DNA of 64,000 bases from Lolium rigidum. Lineage: Eukaryota > Streptophyta > Magnoliopsida > Poales > Poaceae. The stretch's first letter is position 1; each line of letters starts with the position of its first letter. The stretch lies in NCBI RefSeq assembly GCF_022539505.1, contig NC_061510.1, positions 222,850,043 to 222,914,042 on the forward strand, written 5' to 3'. Both the position numbers and the translations under genes were made by a program. Positions 30,021 to 41,333 of this stretch are shown piece after piece. A model generated the notes under the pieces. It was not told the DNA's origin, did not search any database, and saw nothing but the letters and a program-made list of their open reading frames with translations.

Positions 30021-30895
30021 ATGTCTAGTCATGTACTTGTTACTCAGTCACTCGAGGAATTGATCTTTACTTTTAAACAAGGGGATGAGGAGAGTTTTAA
30101 AGAAGCTTGGTCTAGAATTTTTGATTCTTATGGTAAAACTGAACCTAAATTGACTCTAAGCCTGCTTCTTAGTAACTTTTATTTGGGCTTATTCTTCGCT
30201 ATAGATATGCTTTGGATGCTGTAGTGGGAGGAGATTTCCTTCACTGCGATGGGGATCAAGCTTTTAATGCCATAAAAAAATTGGTTGCATCATCCAGCTC
30301 AGCAAATAACTTTGATTCATCTCTTGCTAGCATTCATAATAGATTAAACACTCTCGAGACAAATATATCTTGTTTAAAAGAAGGGTATAATCAGATTCGT
30401 GAATATTATGATTATGTTCCAGTAAGCTTTGAACCTTCAATGTGGGTCCCTACTATTAAGGTTGCTATTTGTGGTGAAATTTTTTATGCCCGTTGTGATA
30501 TTATGTCTGAGTTTTGCCTTATGCCTAAAAGTATTTATGAATCTTTGAAACTTTGGGGACTTACTAAAGGTGGAGAAGGAATAACTCTTGTTGATAATTC
30601 TGTTATAATTCCTAAGGGGATAGCTGAAGGTGTGTTCACAACCTTTCTTGGAAGAACGGTATCCACTGATTATCTCGTTATTGAATGTGTAGGGACAGGA
30701 CAAATCACACTTGGAAGATCCCTGCTGAAACTCTTGGGAGCAACCGTAGATGTGGGAAAAGGCACTTTAAATTTTACCTCTACACCCGGATGCGGTCATG
30801 TATTCCCTAGACCAAAGAGTAAGAATAAGAGTAAGAGGGGTAGGCGTAAAGCCCTTGGTAATAATGTTAATGCTTCTTCTCTTGATGTTACTTGA
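30021..30895 (+). pseudogene. Gag plus degenerate retropepsin-like ORF of the second Sabrina-like element
   Basis: ATG at 30021 opens MSSHVLVTQSLEELIF (Gag-like, ESFKEAWSRIFDSY as in Athila Gags). A one-base frameshift near 30195 moves coding to the frame ending at 30895. The second half follows the retropepsin layout: KVAICGEIFYARCD-IMSE-FCLMPKSIY aligns with the Athila protease ALCDLGA-type active site, and TLGRSLLKLLGATVDVGKG aligns with the ILGRPFL...DCNKG block at 57890. The catalytic Asp is kept but the Gly of the D-x-G triad is gone, so proteolysis is unlikely. The tail is Lys/Arg-rich (PKSKNKSKRGRRKA), possibly nucleic-acid binding. Ends DVT. Confidence 0.65.
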
Positions 30896-30907
30896 TTTTC
30901 ACTTTCT

Positions 30908-30958
30908 GCGCCTAGCTGAAAGGCGTTAAAGAAAAAGCGCTTATGGGAGACAACCCAT
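30908..30958 (+). promoter_or_regulatory. Paired stem-loops just after the ORF stop
   Basis: Same layout as 8256-8306: CGCCT (30909-30913) with AGGCG (30921-30925), and ATGGG (30943-30947) with CCCAT (30954-30958). Confidence 0.6.
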
Positions 30959-30959
30959 T

Positions 30960-33408
30960 ATTTTATTTCTGCAATTTTTATTTTATATTTGAGTCAAGAT
31001 GCTTGTTACTACTTTAGAAATACCTTTGTATCTTTATTTTCTTGCATTGTTGTGCCAAGTAAAGTCTTTGATAGAAAGTTGATACTAGATTTGGATTTCT
31101 GCGCAGAAACAGATTTTTTAGCTGTCACGAATTTGAGTTTTTCTCTCTATAGAAAACTCGTAAAATCCTGAAAAAAATCATGCGTAATCCTCAGATATGT
31201 ACGCAACTTTCGTTCAACTGGAGCTTTTCTATTTGAGCATGTTAAGTGCCTCGAAAAAATTCGTCATTACGGACTGTTCTGTTTTGATAGATTCTGCCTT
31301 TTATTTCGCATTGCCTCTTTTACTGTGTTTGAGTGGATTTCTTTGATCCATTAAATTTCAGTAGCCTTGGGTAATGTCCAGAAGTGTTGGGAATGATTGT
31401 GTCCTTCCTGAACATGTGAATTTTTGATTATGCACTAACCCTCTAATGAGATTACTTTGAGTTTGGTGTGAAGGAAGTTTTCAAGGATCAATAGAGGAGG
31501 ATGATATAATATGATCAAGAAGAGTGAAAAGTCTAAGCTTGGGGATACCCCCGTGGTTCATCCCTGCATATTTCAAGAAGACTCAAGCGTCTAAGCTTGG
31601 TGATGCCCAAGGCATCCGCTTCTTCATCAACAACTTATCAGGTCACCTCTAGTGAAACTATATTTTAATTTTGTCGCATCTTATGTGCTTTACTTGGAGA
31701 TTCTGTGTGCTTTTATTTTTGTTTTGTTATTTTCATTCTCTGAATAAATCGGATCCTAACATGCTTGTGTGGGAGAGAGACACGCTCCGCTTTTTCATTT
31801 GAACACTTGTGTTCTTCGTTTTATTTTTCATGTTCATGGCGAAAGCTGAAAGCCGCAGCATTTATTATCATTTTGTTGGAAACAGAAAATGCTTCATGTG
31901 GTAATTGGTATATTGTCTTGAATAATTTGATACTTGGCAATTGTTTTGAGCTCTCAAGTAGATCATGTTTAAGCTCTTGCATCATGTAGTTTAAATCTAT
32001 TAGTGGAGAACTACCGTAGAGCTTGTTGAAATTTGGTTTGCATGATTGGTCTCTCTAAGGTCTAGATATTTTCTGGTAAAAGAGTTTGAGCAACAAGGAA
32101 GACAGTGTAGAGTCTTATAATGCTTGCAATATGTTCTTATGTAAGTTTTGCTGTACCAGTTTATACATGTGTTTGCTTCAAACAACCTTGCTAGCCAAAG
32201 CCTTGTATTGAGAGGGAATGCTTCTCGTGCATCCAAAACCTTGAGCCAAAACCTATGCCATTTGTGTCCACCATAACTACCTACTATGTGGTATTTTTCT
32301 GACATTCCAAGTAAATACTTCATGTGCTACCTTTAAACAATTCAAAACTTTATTACTCCTTATTTGTGTCAATATTTTATAGCTCATGAGGAAGTATGTG
32401 ATGTTTTATCTTTCAATCTTGTTGGGCAGACTTTCACCAATGGACTAGTGGCATATACATCCTCTTATCCAATAATTTTGCAAAAAGAGCTGGCAACGGG
32501 GTGCCTAGCCCCAATTAATTAACTTTCATTAATAATTCTCTTCACATGTTTTGCCCTGATTTATCAGTAAGCAACTTAATTTTGCAATAGGCACTCCTCC
32601 ATGGTATGTGAAATGTTGGAAGGCACCCGAGGATTCGGTTAGCCATGGTTTGTGAAAGAAAAAGGTTGGGAGGAGTGTCATCTGTAAATAAAACTAAAAT
32701 ACATGTGTAAACAAAAGAGAAGAGGGATGATCTACCTTGCTGGTAGAGATAACGTCCTTCATGGGAGCCGCTCTTTGAAAGTCTGTTTGACAAGGGGGTT
32801 AGAATGTCCACTACCATTCGTTGACAACAACAAACACCTCTCAAAACTTTATTTTTATGCTCTCTATATGATTTCAAAACTTGAAAAGCTCTAGCACATG
32901 ATTTCATCCCTGCTTCCCTCTGCGAAGGGCCTTTCTTTTACTTTATGTTGAGTCAGTTTACCTACTTCTTTCTATCTTAGAAGCAAACACTTGTGTCAAC
33001 CGTGTGCATTCGATTCTTACATGCTTACTTATTGCACTTATTATATTACTTTGTGTTGACAATTATCCATGAGATATGTATGTTGAAAGTTGAAAGCAAT
33101 TGCTGAAACTTAAATCTTCCTTTGTGTTGCTTCAAAACCTCTTATTAAGAATCTATTGCTTTATGAGTTAACTCTTATGCAAGACTTTTTGATGCTTGTC
33201 TTGAAAGTACTATTCATGAAGAAAAAAATTCTATATGATTCAGTTGTTTACTCATTATCTTTTTGTTAGCAAACTATAGACCATTGCTTTGAGTCACTTC
33301 ATTCATCTCATATGCTTTACAATATTGTTAATCAAGATTATGTTGGTAGCATGTCACTTCAGAAATTATTCTTTTTATCGTTTACCCACTAGAGGGCGAG
33401 TAGGAACT
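30960..33408 (+). other. Non-coding internal region of the second Sabrina-like element
   Basis: Related along its length to 8307-10819. It has internal polypurine-like copies near 31536 (AAGCTTGGGGATAC) and 31594 (AAGCTTGGTGATGC); the hairpin at 31600 has lost two base pairs. No supported gene. Confidence 0.7.
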
Positions 33409-33423
33409 AAGCTTGGGGATGAT
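33409..33423 (+). other. Polypurine tract
   Basis: AAGCTTGGGGATGAT abuts the 3' LTR. Confidence 0.72.
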
Positions 33424-35033
33424 TGATACGTCTCCAACGTATCTATAATTTCTTATGTTCCATGCTAGTTTTATGACAATACCTACATGTTTAATTCACA
33501 CTTCATAATGTTTTTATGCATTTTCTGGGACTAACCTATTAACAAGATGTCGTAGTGCCAGTTCCTGTTTTCTGCTGTTTTTTATTTCAGAAAAGCTAGT
33601 TTACAAATATTCTCGGAATTGGACGAAACAAAAGCCCACGGCCCTATTTTCCACGGAGTGTTCCAGAAGACCGAAGAAGAGTCGAGGAAGGCCAGCAAAG
33701 GGCCCACACCATATGGCGGCGCGGGGGGCCCCACTGCCGCGCCAAGATGTGGTGAGGGAGTCCCCTGGCTCCCCCGACTCTTCCCCTTCGCCTATTTATT
33801 CCTTCGTCCCCGAAAACCCTAACACGGAGAGCCAGAATACGAGAACAGTCCCAGAGACGCCACCGCCGTCAACCCTAACTCGGGGGGGGGGGGGTTCAGG
33901 AGATCTCCTCCGGCACCCTGCCGGAGAGGGGAATCATCACCGGAGGGCTCTACATCACCATGCCCGCCTCCGGACTGATGCGTGAGTAGTTCATCCTTGG
34001 ACTACGGGTCCATAGCGATAGCTAGATGGTTGTCTTCTCCTCTTGTGCTATCATGTTTAGATCTTGTGAGCTGCCTATCATGATCAAGATCATCTATTTG
34101 TAATGCTACATGTTGTGTTTGTTGGGATCCGATGAATATGGAATACTATGTCAAGTTGATTATTGATCTACCATATATGTTATTTATGATCTTGCATGCT
34201 CTCCGTTGCTAGTAGAGGCTCTGGCCAAGCTGATACTTGTAACTCCAAGTGGGGGTATTTATGCTAGATAGTGGGTTCATGTCTCCATTGAATCTGGGGG
34301 AGTGATAGCAACCCCTAAGGTTGTGGATGTGCTGTTGCCACTAGGGATAAAACATCAATGCTTTGTCTAAGGATATTTGTATTGTTTACATTACGCACAG
34401 TACTTAATGCAATTGTCTGTTGTTTGCAACTTAATACTGGGAAGGGGTGCGGATGCTAACACGAAGGTGGACTTTTTAGGCATAGATGCATGCTTGGATG
34501 GCGGTCTATGTTCTTTGTCGTAATGCCCTAAGTAAATCTCATAGTAGTCATCATGATATGTATGTGCATTGTTATGCCCTCTCTATTTGTCAATTGCCCA
34601 ACTCGTAATTTGTTTACCCAACATGTTATTTATCTTATTGGAGAGACACCACTAGTGAACTGTGGACCCCGGTCCATTCTTTTACATCTGAAATACAACC
34701 TACTGCAATCATTGTTCTCTTTTGTTTTCTCGCAAGCAAACATCATCTTCCACACCATACGTTTAATCCTTTGTTTTCAGCAAGCCGGTGAGATTGACAA
34801 CCTCACTGTTAAGTTGGGGCAAAGTAGTTTGATTGTGTTGTGCAGGTTCCACGTTGGCGCCGAAATCTCTGGTGTTGCGCTGCACTACACTCCTTCACCA
34901 ACAACCTTCACGTGGCCTTCATCTCCTTCTGGTTCGATAACCTTGGTTTCTTACTGAGGGAAAACTCGCTGCTGTACTCATCATACCTTCCTCTTGGGGT
35001 TCCCAACGGATGTGTGCTTTACCGTCACAAGCA
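33424..35033 (+). repeat. 3' LTR of the second Sabrina-like element
   Basis: 1610 bp, TGATACGTCTCC to CGTCACAAGCA. It contains a run of 13 G at about 33882-33894 and the splice-like GTGAGTAG near 33980. Confidence 0.9.
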
Positions 35034-37105
35034 GTACCTCCTGCCCCATGATATAGAAGTACTCCTGCCTAAGAGCAATCTAATGCCAAAATAACAAGAC
35101 AAACATACAATGAGCATCTCAGCAATCCTTTTATTTACTATGGTCATAGCTTTTTATTGAAGATGCTTCATAGAATGCTCACTATGGTTCGCTGTAAATT
35201 TCCACCATGAATGATGCATGGCTTAAATTGGCCGTCCATGTGTTTCTCTAACATATATACAAACTCCATGGACTTACAAGTTTCCATTTTATTTTGCACC
35301 GCTAGGTATCCATAAACAAAAGAACAGGATATCAACTATTTAGAAATAAGTGCAATGTTGAAAGCATGCTCCATGAAAGCATGGTTGTGCTAACTCCCAA
35401 CTCGTAATTTGCAAGCATATATACTTCATAAGATAGTCACAATGGCTCAAGTTTATTAAGTGCAAGAAATTAAATGTTCCATCAAGTTCGTGTGAGCTTT
35501 ACTAACTAATTTTCCCATACCAAAATTTAATTTGGAAGATAAATAAAAACATGATGAATATACTTGAAATAGCAACAATGCAAGTAGGTAGATATGGTGG
35601 ACACAATTGGTAAACTTTGGTTTTTGGTGGTTGGATGCACGAGTAGAGCTCATACTCAGTACAAGCTAAGGCTAGCAAAAGACTGGGAGCGACCAACTAA
35701 GAGATCAGTAATGGCCATAATCATGCATATCGACAAAACATTATTAATCAAAGCATAAAGTGATATTACAATTCAAAAATTAAATGATCATAGAGACTTT
35801 AGTTGACTGGTTGTAGTCATAACATGATGTAAGCATGTGCCAAGTCAACCCAATAAAGTATCAAAGGAGAATACCACAATATTATGCTTTGAATGATGGA
35901 AACAACACATGATTCTTTCAATAGCACATTATGCACTCTCAGCCATTTGAGACAAGCCATGCTACAACAATAACTACTAAGCATATAACAAGAATACCAT
36001 CCAACATGGCATGCCAAAGTCTATGCCACAGTCTACACAAGCTTTCTTTTGCATCACTATAAGCATGAAACAGTTTACTCGTCTCCAACACCAATCAACT
36101 TATTTGAAACAACTCTCATAGATAAAAATAAATATGGACCCGAGAGCTAAACATACATGAATAAAGAAAACTAACAAGCTCTGAACAAAATATGAGTGGA
36201 AAATCAAGAGCTAAACGCAGTACTAGCAAACTAGAACACTCGCAGAACAATCAGAGCGAAAACTAGAGCGTTCTATGCAATTAAAATGGGCTGTGTCTTC
36301 TCCAAAACAAATATGCTGGGATCTAAACATGTGCTACAGAAAACAAAACAAAAAAATTAAAAAAAGCTCCAAGAACAACACATATAATATGAAGCAATAA
36401 AATATAGCGCATAGAAAGATGACATGATGCTTTGTAGACGAACAGGGGATGCCTTGGGCATCCCCAAGCTTTGACACTTGTATCTCTTAGATATTTCTTG
36501 GGGTGACAAGGGCATCCCCAAGCTTGAGCTTTTGTCCATACTCCATCTCATTATATCATTCTTCTCTCCTTACACTTGAAAACTTCCTTCATATAAAACT
36601 TCACACAATTCTTATTAGCAGCATTAGTACAATCAAAATAATAAATCAATTTGGGTTCAGTTCTAACATATATCAAACAGCTATTAAAATATTAGCTACT
36701 GTAGAAACTTCTTCAAAAATCTCTTTCCTCAAAAGAAATAAAAAAGAAAGAGATTAAGAGGCAAATGCAAATAGTGGCAGAAATCTATCAAAACAGAACA
36801 GCAGGTAAAGATCGTTTTTAGTAAATATTATGTTGCTCGGATCGCAAAGTGTTCAACTAACAAAGTTAGATAATAACCTGGGGCATGCGCACAAAAATTG
36901 GCATCTCAAAATAACGTTCTGTCTGGGAATACGAATTTTTATGGTGACAACACAAAATCTGTTTTCAGGACAGCAACTTCTCCAAATCGTACTTTCTTCC
37001 TATTAGAGGCTATTATTGGCACAAAAACGAAATAAAAATGATAAGAAGAATTTATTTAAGAGATAATAACTTCCAAGACTCAACAAAATAAAAATTACAT
37101 AAATA
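35034..37105 (-). other. Non-coding internal region of M1
   Basis: AT-rich, related to 8307-10819 in reverse. Contains TTTGTAGACGAACAGG followed by the perfect 9-bp stem GGGGATGCC-TTG-GGCATCCCC at 36445-36465 and a further polypurine-like copy near 36512. No supported gene. Confidence 0.65.
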
Positions 37106-37380
37106 AAACACGGGTTATCTCCTAAGAGTGCTTCTCTTTAACGCCTTTCAGCTAGGCTCGGTAATTTGAGAAGATGCTCACATAAAAAATATGAATTGAA
37201 GCAAAAGAGAGCATCAAGGAGAAAATATGAAACATATTTAAGTCTAACTCACTTCCTATGCATAGGAATCTTGTAAGAAAATGAATCAAAGAAGCACGTA
37301 GTAACAAGCATGGGTAGGTAAAACAAGAGCAACTTGGAAACTTTTAATATAAAGAGAGGTGTTTTAATAACATGAAAATT

Positions 37381-37866
37381 CTAACAACCATATTTTTCTC
37401 TCTCATAATAATTTTCAGTAACATCATGAACAAAATCAACAATATAAATATCACATAAACCATTCTTATCATGAGCCACGTGAATAAAATAATTATTACT
37501 CTCCACATAAGCATAGTCACTCTTATTAATTGTAGTGCGAGCGAATTCAACAAAATAGCTATCATTATTACTCTCATCACCATAATCATCAGATATAGGA
37601 GACATATTGTAATCATAATTAATTTTCTCCTCAATAGTAGGTGGACTGAAAATATCATATTGATCATTGTAATCATCATAGAAAATTTTCTCCTCTAAAG
37701 CTGTGGAACTAAAAAGATCATTTTCATAAAAACTAGCTTCCCCAAGCTTAGACTTTTCCATAGCATTAGCAATAATGGTGTTCAAAGAATTCATACTAAT
37801 AACATTGCTATTAGCATGGAAATAAAGTTCCATAGGTTTTTTTAATTTTCTGTTCAAACACTTCAT
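37381..37866 (-). pseudogene. Uncharacterised acidic ORF of M1 (161 aa frame)
   Basis: Homologous to the ORF at 62347-63120 in M2. Conserved stretches: ISMNSLNTII, EKSKLGEASF, a repeated PPTIEEKI-x-Y-D motif, SYFVEFARTT, YAYVESNNYF, and YYEREKYGC at the end. Rich in Asp, Asn and Tyr. No zinc knuckle or protease motif. The M2 frame continues well past this point, so the M1 copy is cut short by a stop. An upstream piece starting MENNNKIRELYSIYLE (about 37920) belongs to it in another frame. Function unknown; it is the only coding in these elements. Confidence 0.55.
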
Positions 37867-38045
37867 GCCCTAGCTCAAGATAAATACTATAAAGCTCTCT
37901 AATTTTGTTGTTGTTTTCCATTAAGCCTAACTAGTGAAAAACAAAAAACATCAACATGGGAGGTGAGCATGGAATAAACTAAGAAAAAAAATAACAAAGT
38001 AAAGAGATTGGAGATGAGAGACTCCCCTTGCAGAAATTCTCTTTC

Positions 38046-38132
38046 TCCCAGGCAACGGCGCCAGAAAAGTAGCTTTGATAACGGTTGACGGGCTTGATGG
38101 AGTGTCTTGATTATTCCCCGACAACGGCGCGA
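38046..38132 (-). other. Doubled primer binding site of M1
   Basis: On the minus strand a diverged tRNA-Asp site, TCGCGCCGTTGTCGGGGA (38132-38115), is followed 69 bp on by TGGCGCCGTTGCCTGGGA (38063-38046). Each is preceded by the TACTTTTC block normally found once between LTR and PBS. Confidence 0.72.
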
Positions 38133-38143
38133 GAAAAGTATCT

Positions 38144-38668
38144 TGACGAGTGCAGATTGCACACCGTTGGGGAACCCCAAGAGGAAGGTATGATGAGCAC
38201 ATCAGCAAGTTTTCTCTCAGTAAGAAACCAATGTTTAATCGACCAGTAGGAGAAAGGCCTGACTTCTGAAGGTGTTGCTAGCTGACTATTGGCTGGTCGC
38301 ACTACCGGCGTCAGCAACAATGTGGAATCTACACCCAACATAACCAAAATACTTTGCCCCACCTTATAGTGAGGTTGTCAATCTCACTGGTTTTGCTGAA
38401 CACAAAGGATTAGACATATCACATGGAAAGAGATGTTTGCAGTGGAATTAAGGAGAACATTGCTTTGCAGTAAGTAAACAGAACAGGATGATTGTATCAG
38501 TGTAAAAAAAGAACCGGGGTCCAGAGTTCACTAGAGGTGTCTCTCCATAAAGATAAATAACATGTTGGGTGAACAAATTATAGCTGGGCAATTGACAGAA
38601 TAAAGACCATACATGACAAGATGATTACTATGAGATTCGTTTGGGCATTACAACATAATACATAGACC
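38144..38668 (-). repeat. Partial 5' LTR of M1
   Basis: Diverged relative of the Sabrina-like LTR 3' region, ending at the Angela-like TGTTGGAGATATG junction. Confidence 0.7.
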
Positions 38669-39999
38669 TGTTGGAGATATGCCCAAGAGGCAATAATAAA
38701 ATGGTTATTATAATATATTTTTGTGTTTATGATAATGTTTGCATACCATGCTATAATTGTATTAACCGAAACATTGATACATGTGTGTTATGTAAACAAC
38801 AAGGAGTCCCTAGTAAGCCTCTTGAATAACTAGCTTGTTGATTAATAGATGATCATGATTTCGTGATCATGAACATTGGATGTTATTAATAACAAGGTTA
38901 TGTCATTGATGAATGATGTAATGGACACACCCAATTAAGCGTAGCATAAGATCACGTCATTAAGTTCATTTGCTATAAGCTTTCGATACATAGTTGCCTA
39001 GTCCTTCGACCATGAAATCGTATAAATCACTTATGCCGGAAGGGTACTTTGATTACATCAAACGCCACTGCGTAAATGAGTGGTTATAAAAGGTGGGATT
39101 AAGTATTCGGAAAGTATGAGTTGAGGCATATGGATCAAGAGTGGGATATTGTCCATCCCGATGATGGATAGATATACTCTGGGCCCTCTCGGTGGAATGT
39201 CGTCTAATTAGCTTGCAAGCATATGAATGGTTCATAAGAGATGACATACCACGGTACGAGTAAAGAGTACTTGTCGGAGACGAGGTTGAACGAGGAATAG
39301 AGATACCGATGATCAAACCTCGGACAAGTAAAATATCGCGTGACAAAGGAAATCGGTATCGTATGTAAATGGTTCAATCGATCACTAAGTTATCGTTGAA
39401 TATGTGGGAGCCATTATGGATCTCCAGATCCCGCTATTGGTTATTGGTCGGAGAGAAGTCTCAACCATGTCTGCATAGTTCACGAACCGTAGGGTGACAC
39501 ACTTAAGGTTTGATGTCGTTTAAGTAGATATGGAATATGGAATGGAGTTCGAAGTTTTGTTCGGAGTCTCGGATGGGATCCAGGACATCACGAGGACTTC
39601 CGGAATGGTCCAGAGAATAAGATTCATATATAGGAAGTCACTTTCCAAGTTTGGAAATGATCCGGTGTATTTATGGAAGGTTGTTTCTAGAAATTATCCG
39701 GAATAAATCACTATGGAAGGAGAAGTCCCGGAGGGACTCCACCAACCCTAACCAGCCAACCAAGTGGGAGGGTGGAGTCCATGGTGGACTCCACCTCCTT
39801 GGCCGGCCAACAAATGGGGGAAGGGGAGAGTCCCTGTCCCTCTAGATTTCGTCCATATGGCAGTTTTTGAATTGGGGTCTTATTCAAAGACTTTGGCCAA
39901 ACCCTAGGGATTCCACCTATATAATGAGGAGGAGAGGGAGGGGCCGGCCACTCCATCACAAGTTGGCCGCACCACCCAAGCCCCTTGAGGCCGGCGCCC
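38669..39999 (+). mobile_element. Angela/BARE-like (Ty1/copia) LTR, first part
   Basis: Begins TGTTGGAGATATGCCC and follows the well-known Angela/BARE LTR order (CAACAAGGAGTCCCTAGTAA, GGGCCCTCTCGGTGGAAT, ATTCATATATAGGAAGTC). Interrupted at 39999/40000 by a solo LTR with duplicated CGCCC and continued at 54271. TATA candidates lie near 39627 and 39918 (CCTATATAATGAG). Confidence 0.88.
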
Positions 40000-40902
40000 T
40001 GCCGCGTGTAATTGACACATATCTGTTGGGAACCCCAAGAGGAAGGTGTGATGCGTACAGCAGCAAGTTTTTCCCTCAGTATGAAACCAATGTTATCGAA
40101 CCAGTAGGAGATGAAGGCCACGTGAAGGTTGTTGGTGAAGGAATGTAGTGCGGCGCAACACCAGGGATTCCGGCGCCAACGTGGAACCTGCACAACACAA
40201 TCAAAATACTTTGCCCCAACTTAACAGTGAGGTTGTCAATCTCACCGGCTTGCTGTAAACAAAGGATTAAACGTATGGTGTGGAAAATGATGTTTGTTTG
40301 CGAAGAACAACAAAGAATAGAGTTTCCAGTAGATTGTATTTCAGATGTAAAAGAATGGACCGGGGTCCACAGTTCACTAGTGGTGTCTCTCCAATAAGAA
40401 ATAGCATGTTGGGTGAACAAATTGCAGTTGGGCAATTGACAAATAAAGAGGGCATAACAATGCACATACATATCACGAAGACTAATATGAGATTTAATCA
40501 ACTTGACATTGTATTCCATATTCATCGGATCCCAACAAATACAACATGTAGCATTACAGATAGACGATCTTGATCATGATATGCAGCTCACAAGATCTAA
40601 CATGATAGCACAAGAGGAGAAGACAACCATCTAGCTACTGCTATGGACCCATAGTCCAAGGATGAACTACTCACACATCAGTCCGGAGGCGATCATGGTG
40701 ATGTAGAGTCCTCCAGGAGATGATTCCCCTCTCCCGGCAGGTGCCGGAGGCGATCTCCAGAATCCCCCGAGATGGGATTGGCGGCGGCGGCGTCTCTGGA
40801 ACTTTTCCCGTATCGTGGCTCTCGGTAATAGGGTTTTCGCGACGGAGAGTTTAAGTAGGCGGAAGGGTAGAGTCGGAGGGCTGACGAGGGGCCCACACCA
40901 TA

Positions 40903-41287
40903 TGACATAGGCATCCCCAATGGGCCTGCCGAAGAATGTACCCGTGGTTTACTGAAGGCCCACGACCCGAAGGATAAGAAGATTCGGAAGCCCAAGATAC
41001 TATTAAGGAAAGATAGAGTTGTAATAGGAAGCATTATTTCTAATCTTGCGGGACGGGTTAGAAACCCTCCCGGACTCTGTAACTTGTGTATCACGAATCC
41101 CTCGGCTCCACCTCCTATATAAGGGGGAGTCGAAGGACAAAGAAAGGATCGAATCATTGTCTCACGAACCCTAACTTTTACATCGTCGAGTACTTTTCGG
41201 CTGAAACCTTCGAGATCTACTTGCCCTCTACATCCAACGAAACCCTAGTCTACTACTTGTAGGCATTGACAAGTTAATACCTTGTCA
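40903..41287 (+). repeat. 5' LTR of the second Tat element
   Basis: 385 bp, TGACATAGGC to ACCTTGTCA, TATA box CTATATAAGG at 41115-41124. Confidence 0.95.
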
Positions 41288-41289
41288 AT

Positions 41290-41306
41290 TGGCGCCGTCT
41301 GTGGGA
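41290..41306 (+). other. Primer binding site of the second Tat element
   Basis: TGGCGCCGTCTGTGGGA, two bases after the LTR. Its complement has the form of a tRNA 3' end; I cannot settle which (Lys or Arg are candidates). Confidence 0.8.
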
Positions 41307-41333
41307 TCTAGAGGCGGCAAGGAGCTGATCTCG

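Larger units (their letters stand above)
29062..35033 (+). mobile_element. Second Sabrina-like non-autonomous element
   Basis: 5' LTR remainder 29062-29842, PBS 29853-29870, a frameshifted gag/protease-like ORF (30021-30895), conserved stem-loops, about 2.5 kb non-coding, PPT 33409-33423 and full 3' LTR 33424-35033. Its first ~825 bp are cut off by the nested LTR and gap, so the target-site duplication cannot be verified (right flank GTACC). It lies against the minus-strand element M1. Confidence 0.88.
35034..38668 (-). mobile_element. Element M1: minus-strand Sabrina-like relative, internal region and 5' LTR part
   Basis: Reading from the right: partial LTR 38668-38144 (its end is TGACGAGTGC on the plus strand), a doubled primer site (38046-38132), an ORF (37866-37381), altered stem-loops (37160-37111), then non-coding sequence with the GGGGATGCC hairpin (36445-36465). 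Cut on the left by the second Sabrina-like element and on the right by the Angela-like LTR. No pol. Confidence 0.78.

Noticed and set aside
33882..33894. Run of 13 G as a functional G-quadruplex
   Set aside because: A single homopolymer within a decayed LTR; likely slippage or a sequencing error, with no support in sister LTRs.
37344..37679. Met/Ile-rich ORF on the minus strand, and the similar 62565-62969
   Set aside because: Shifted reading frame of the acidic ORF; the sequence (MITMINM...) is a typical out-of-frame product of Asp/Asn/Tyr codons.
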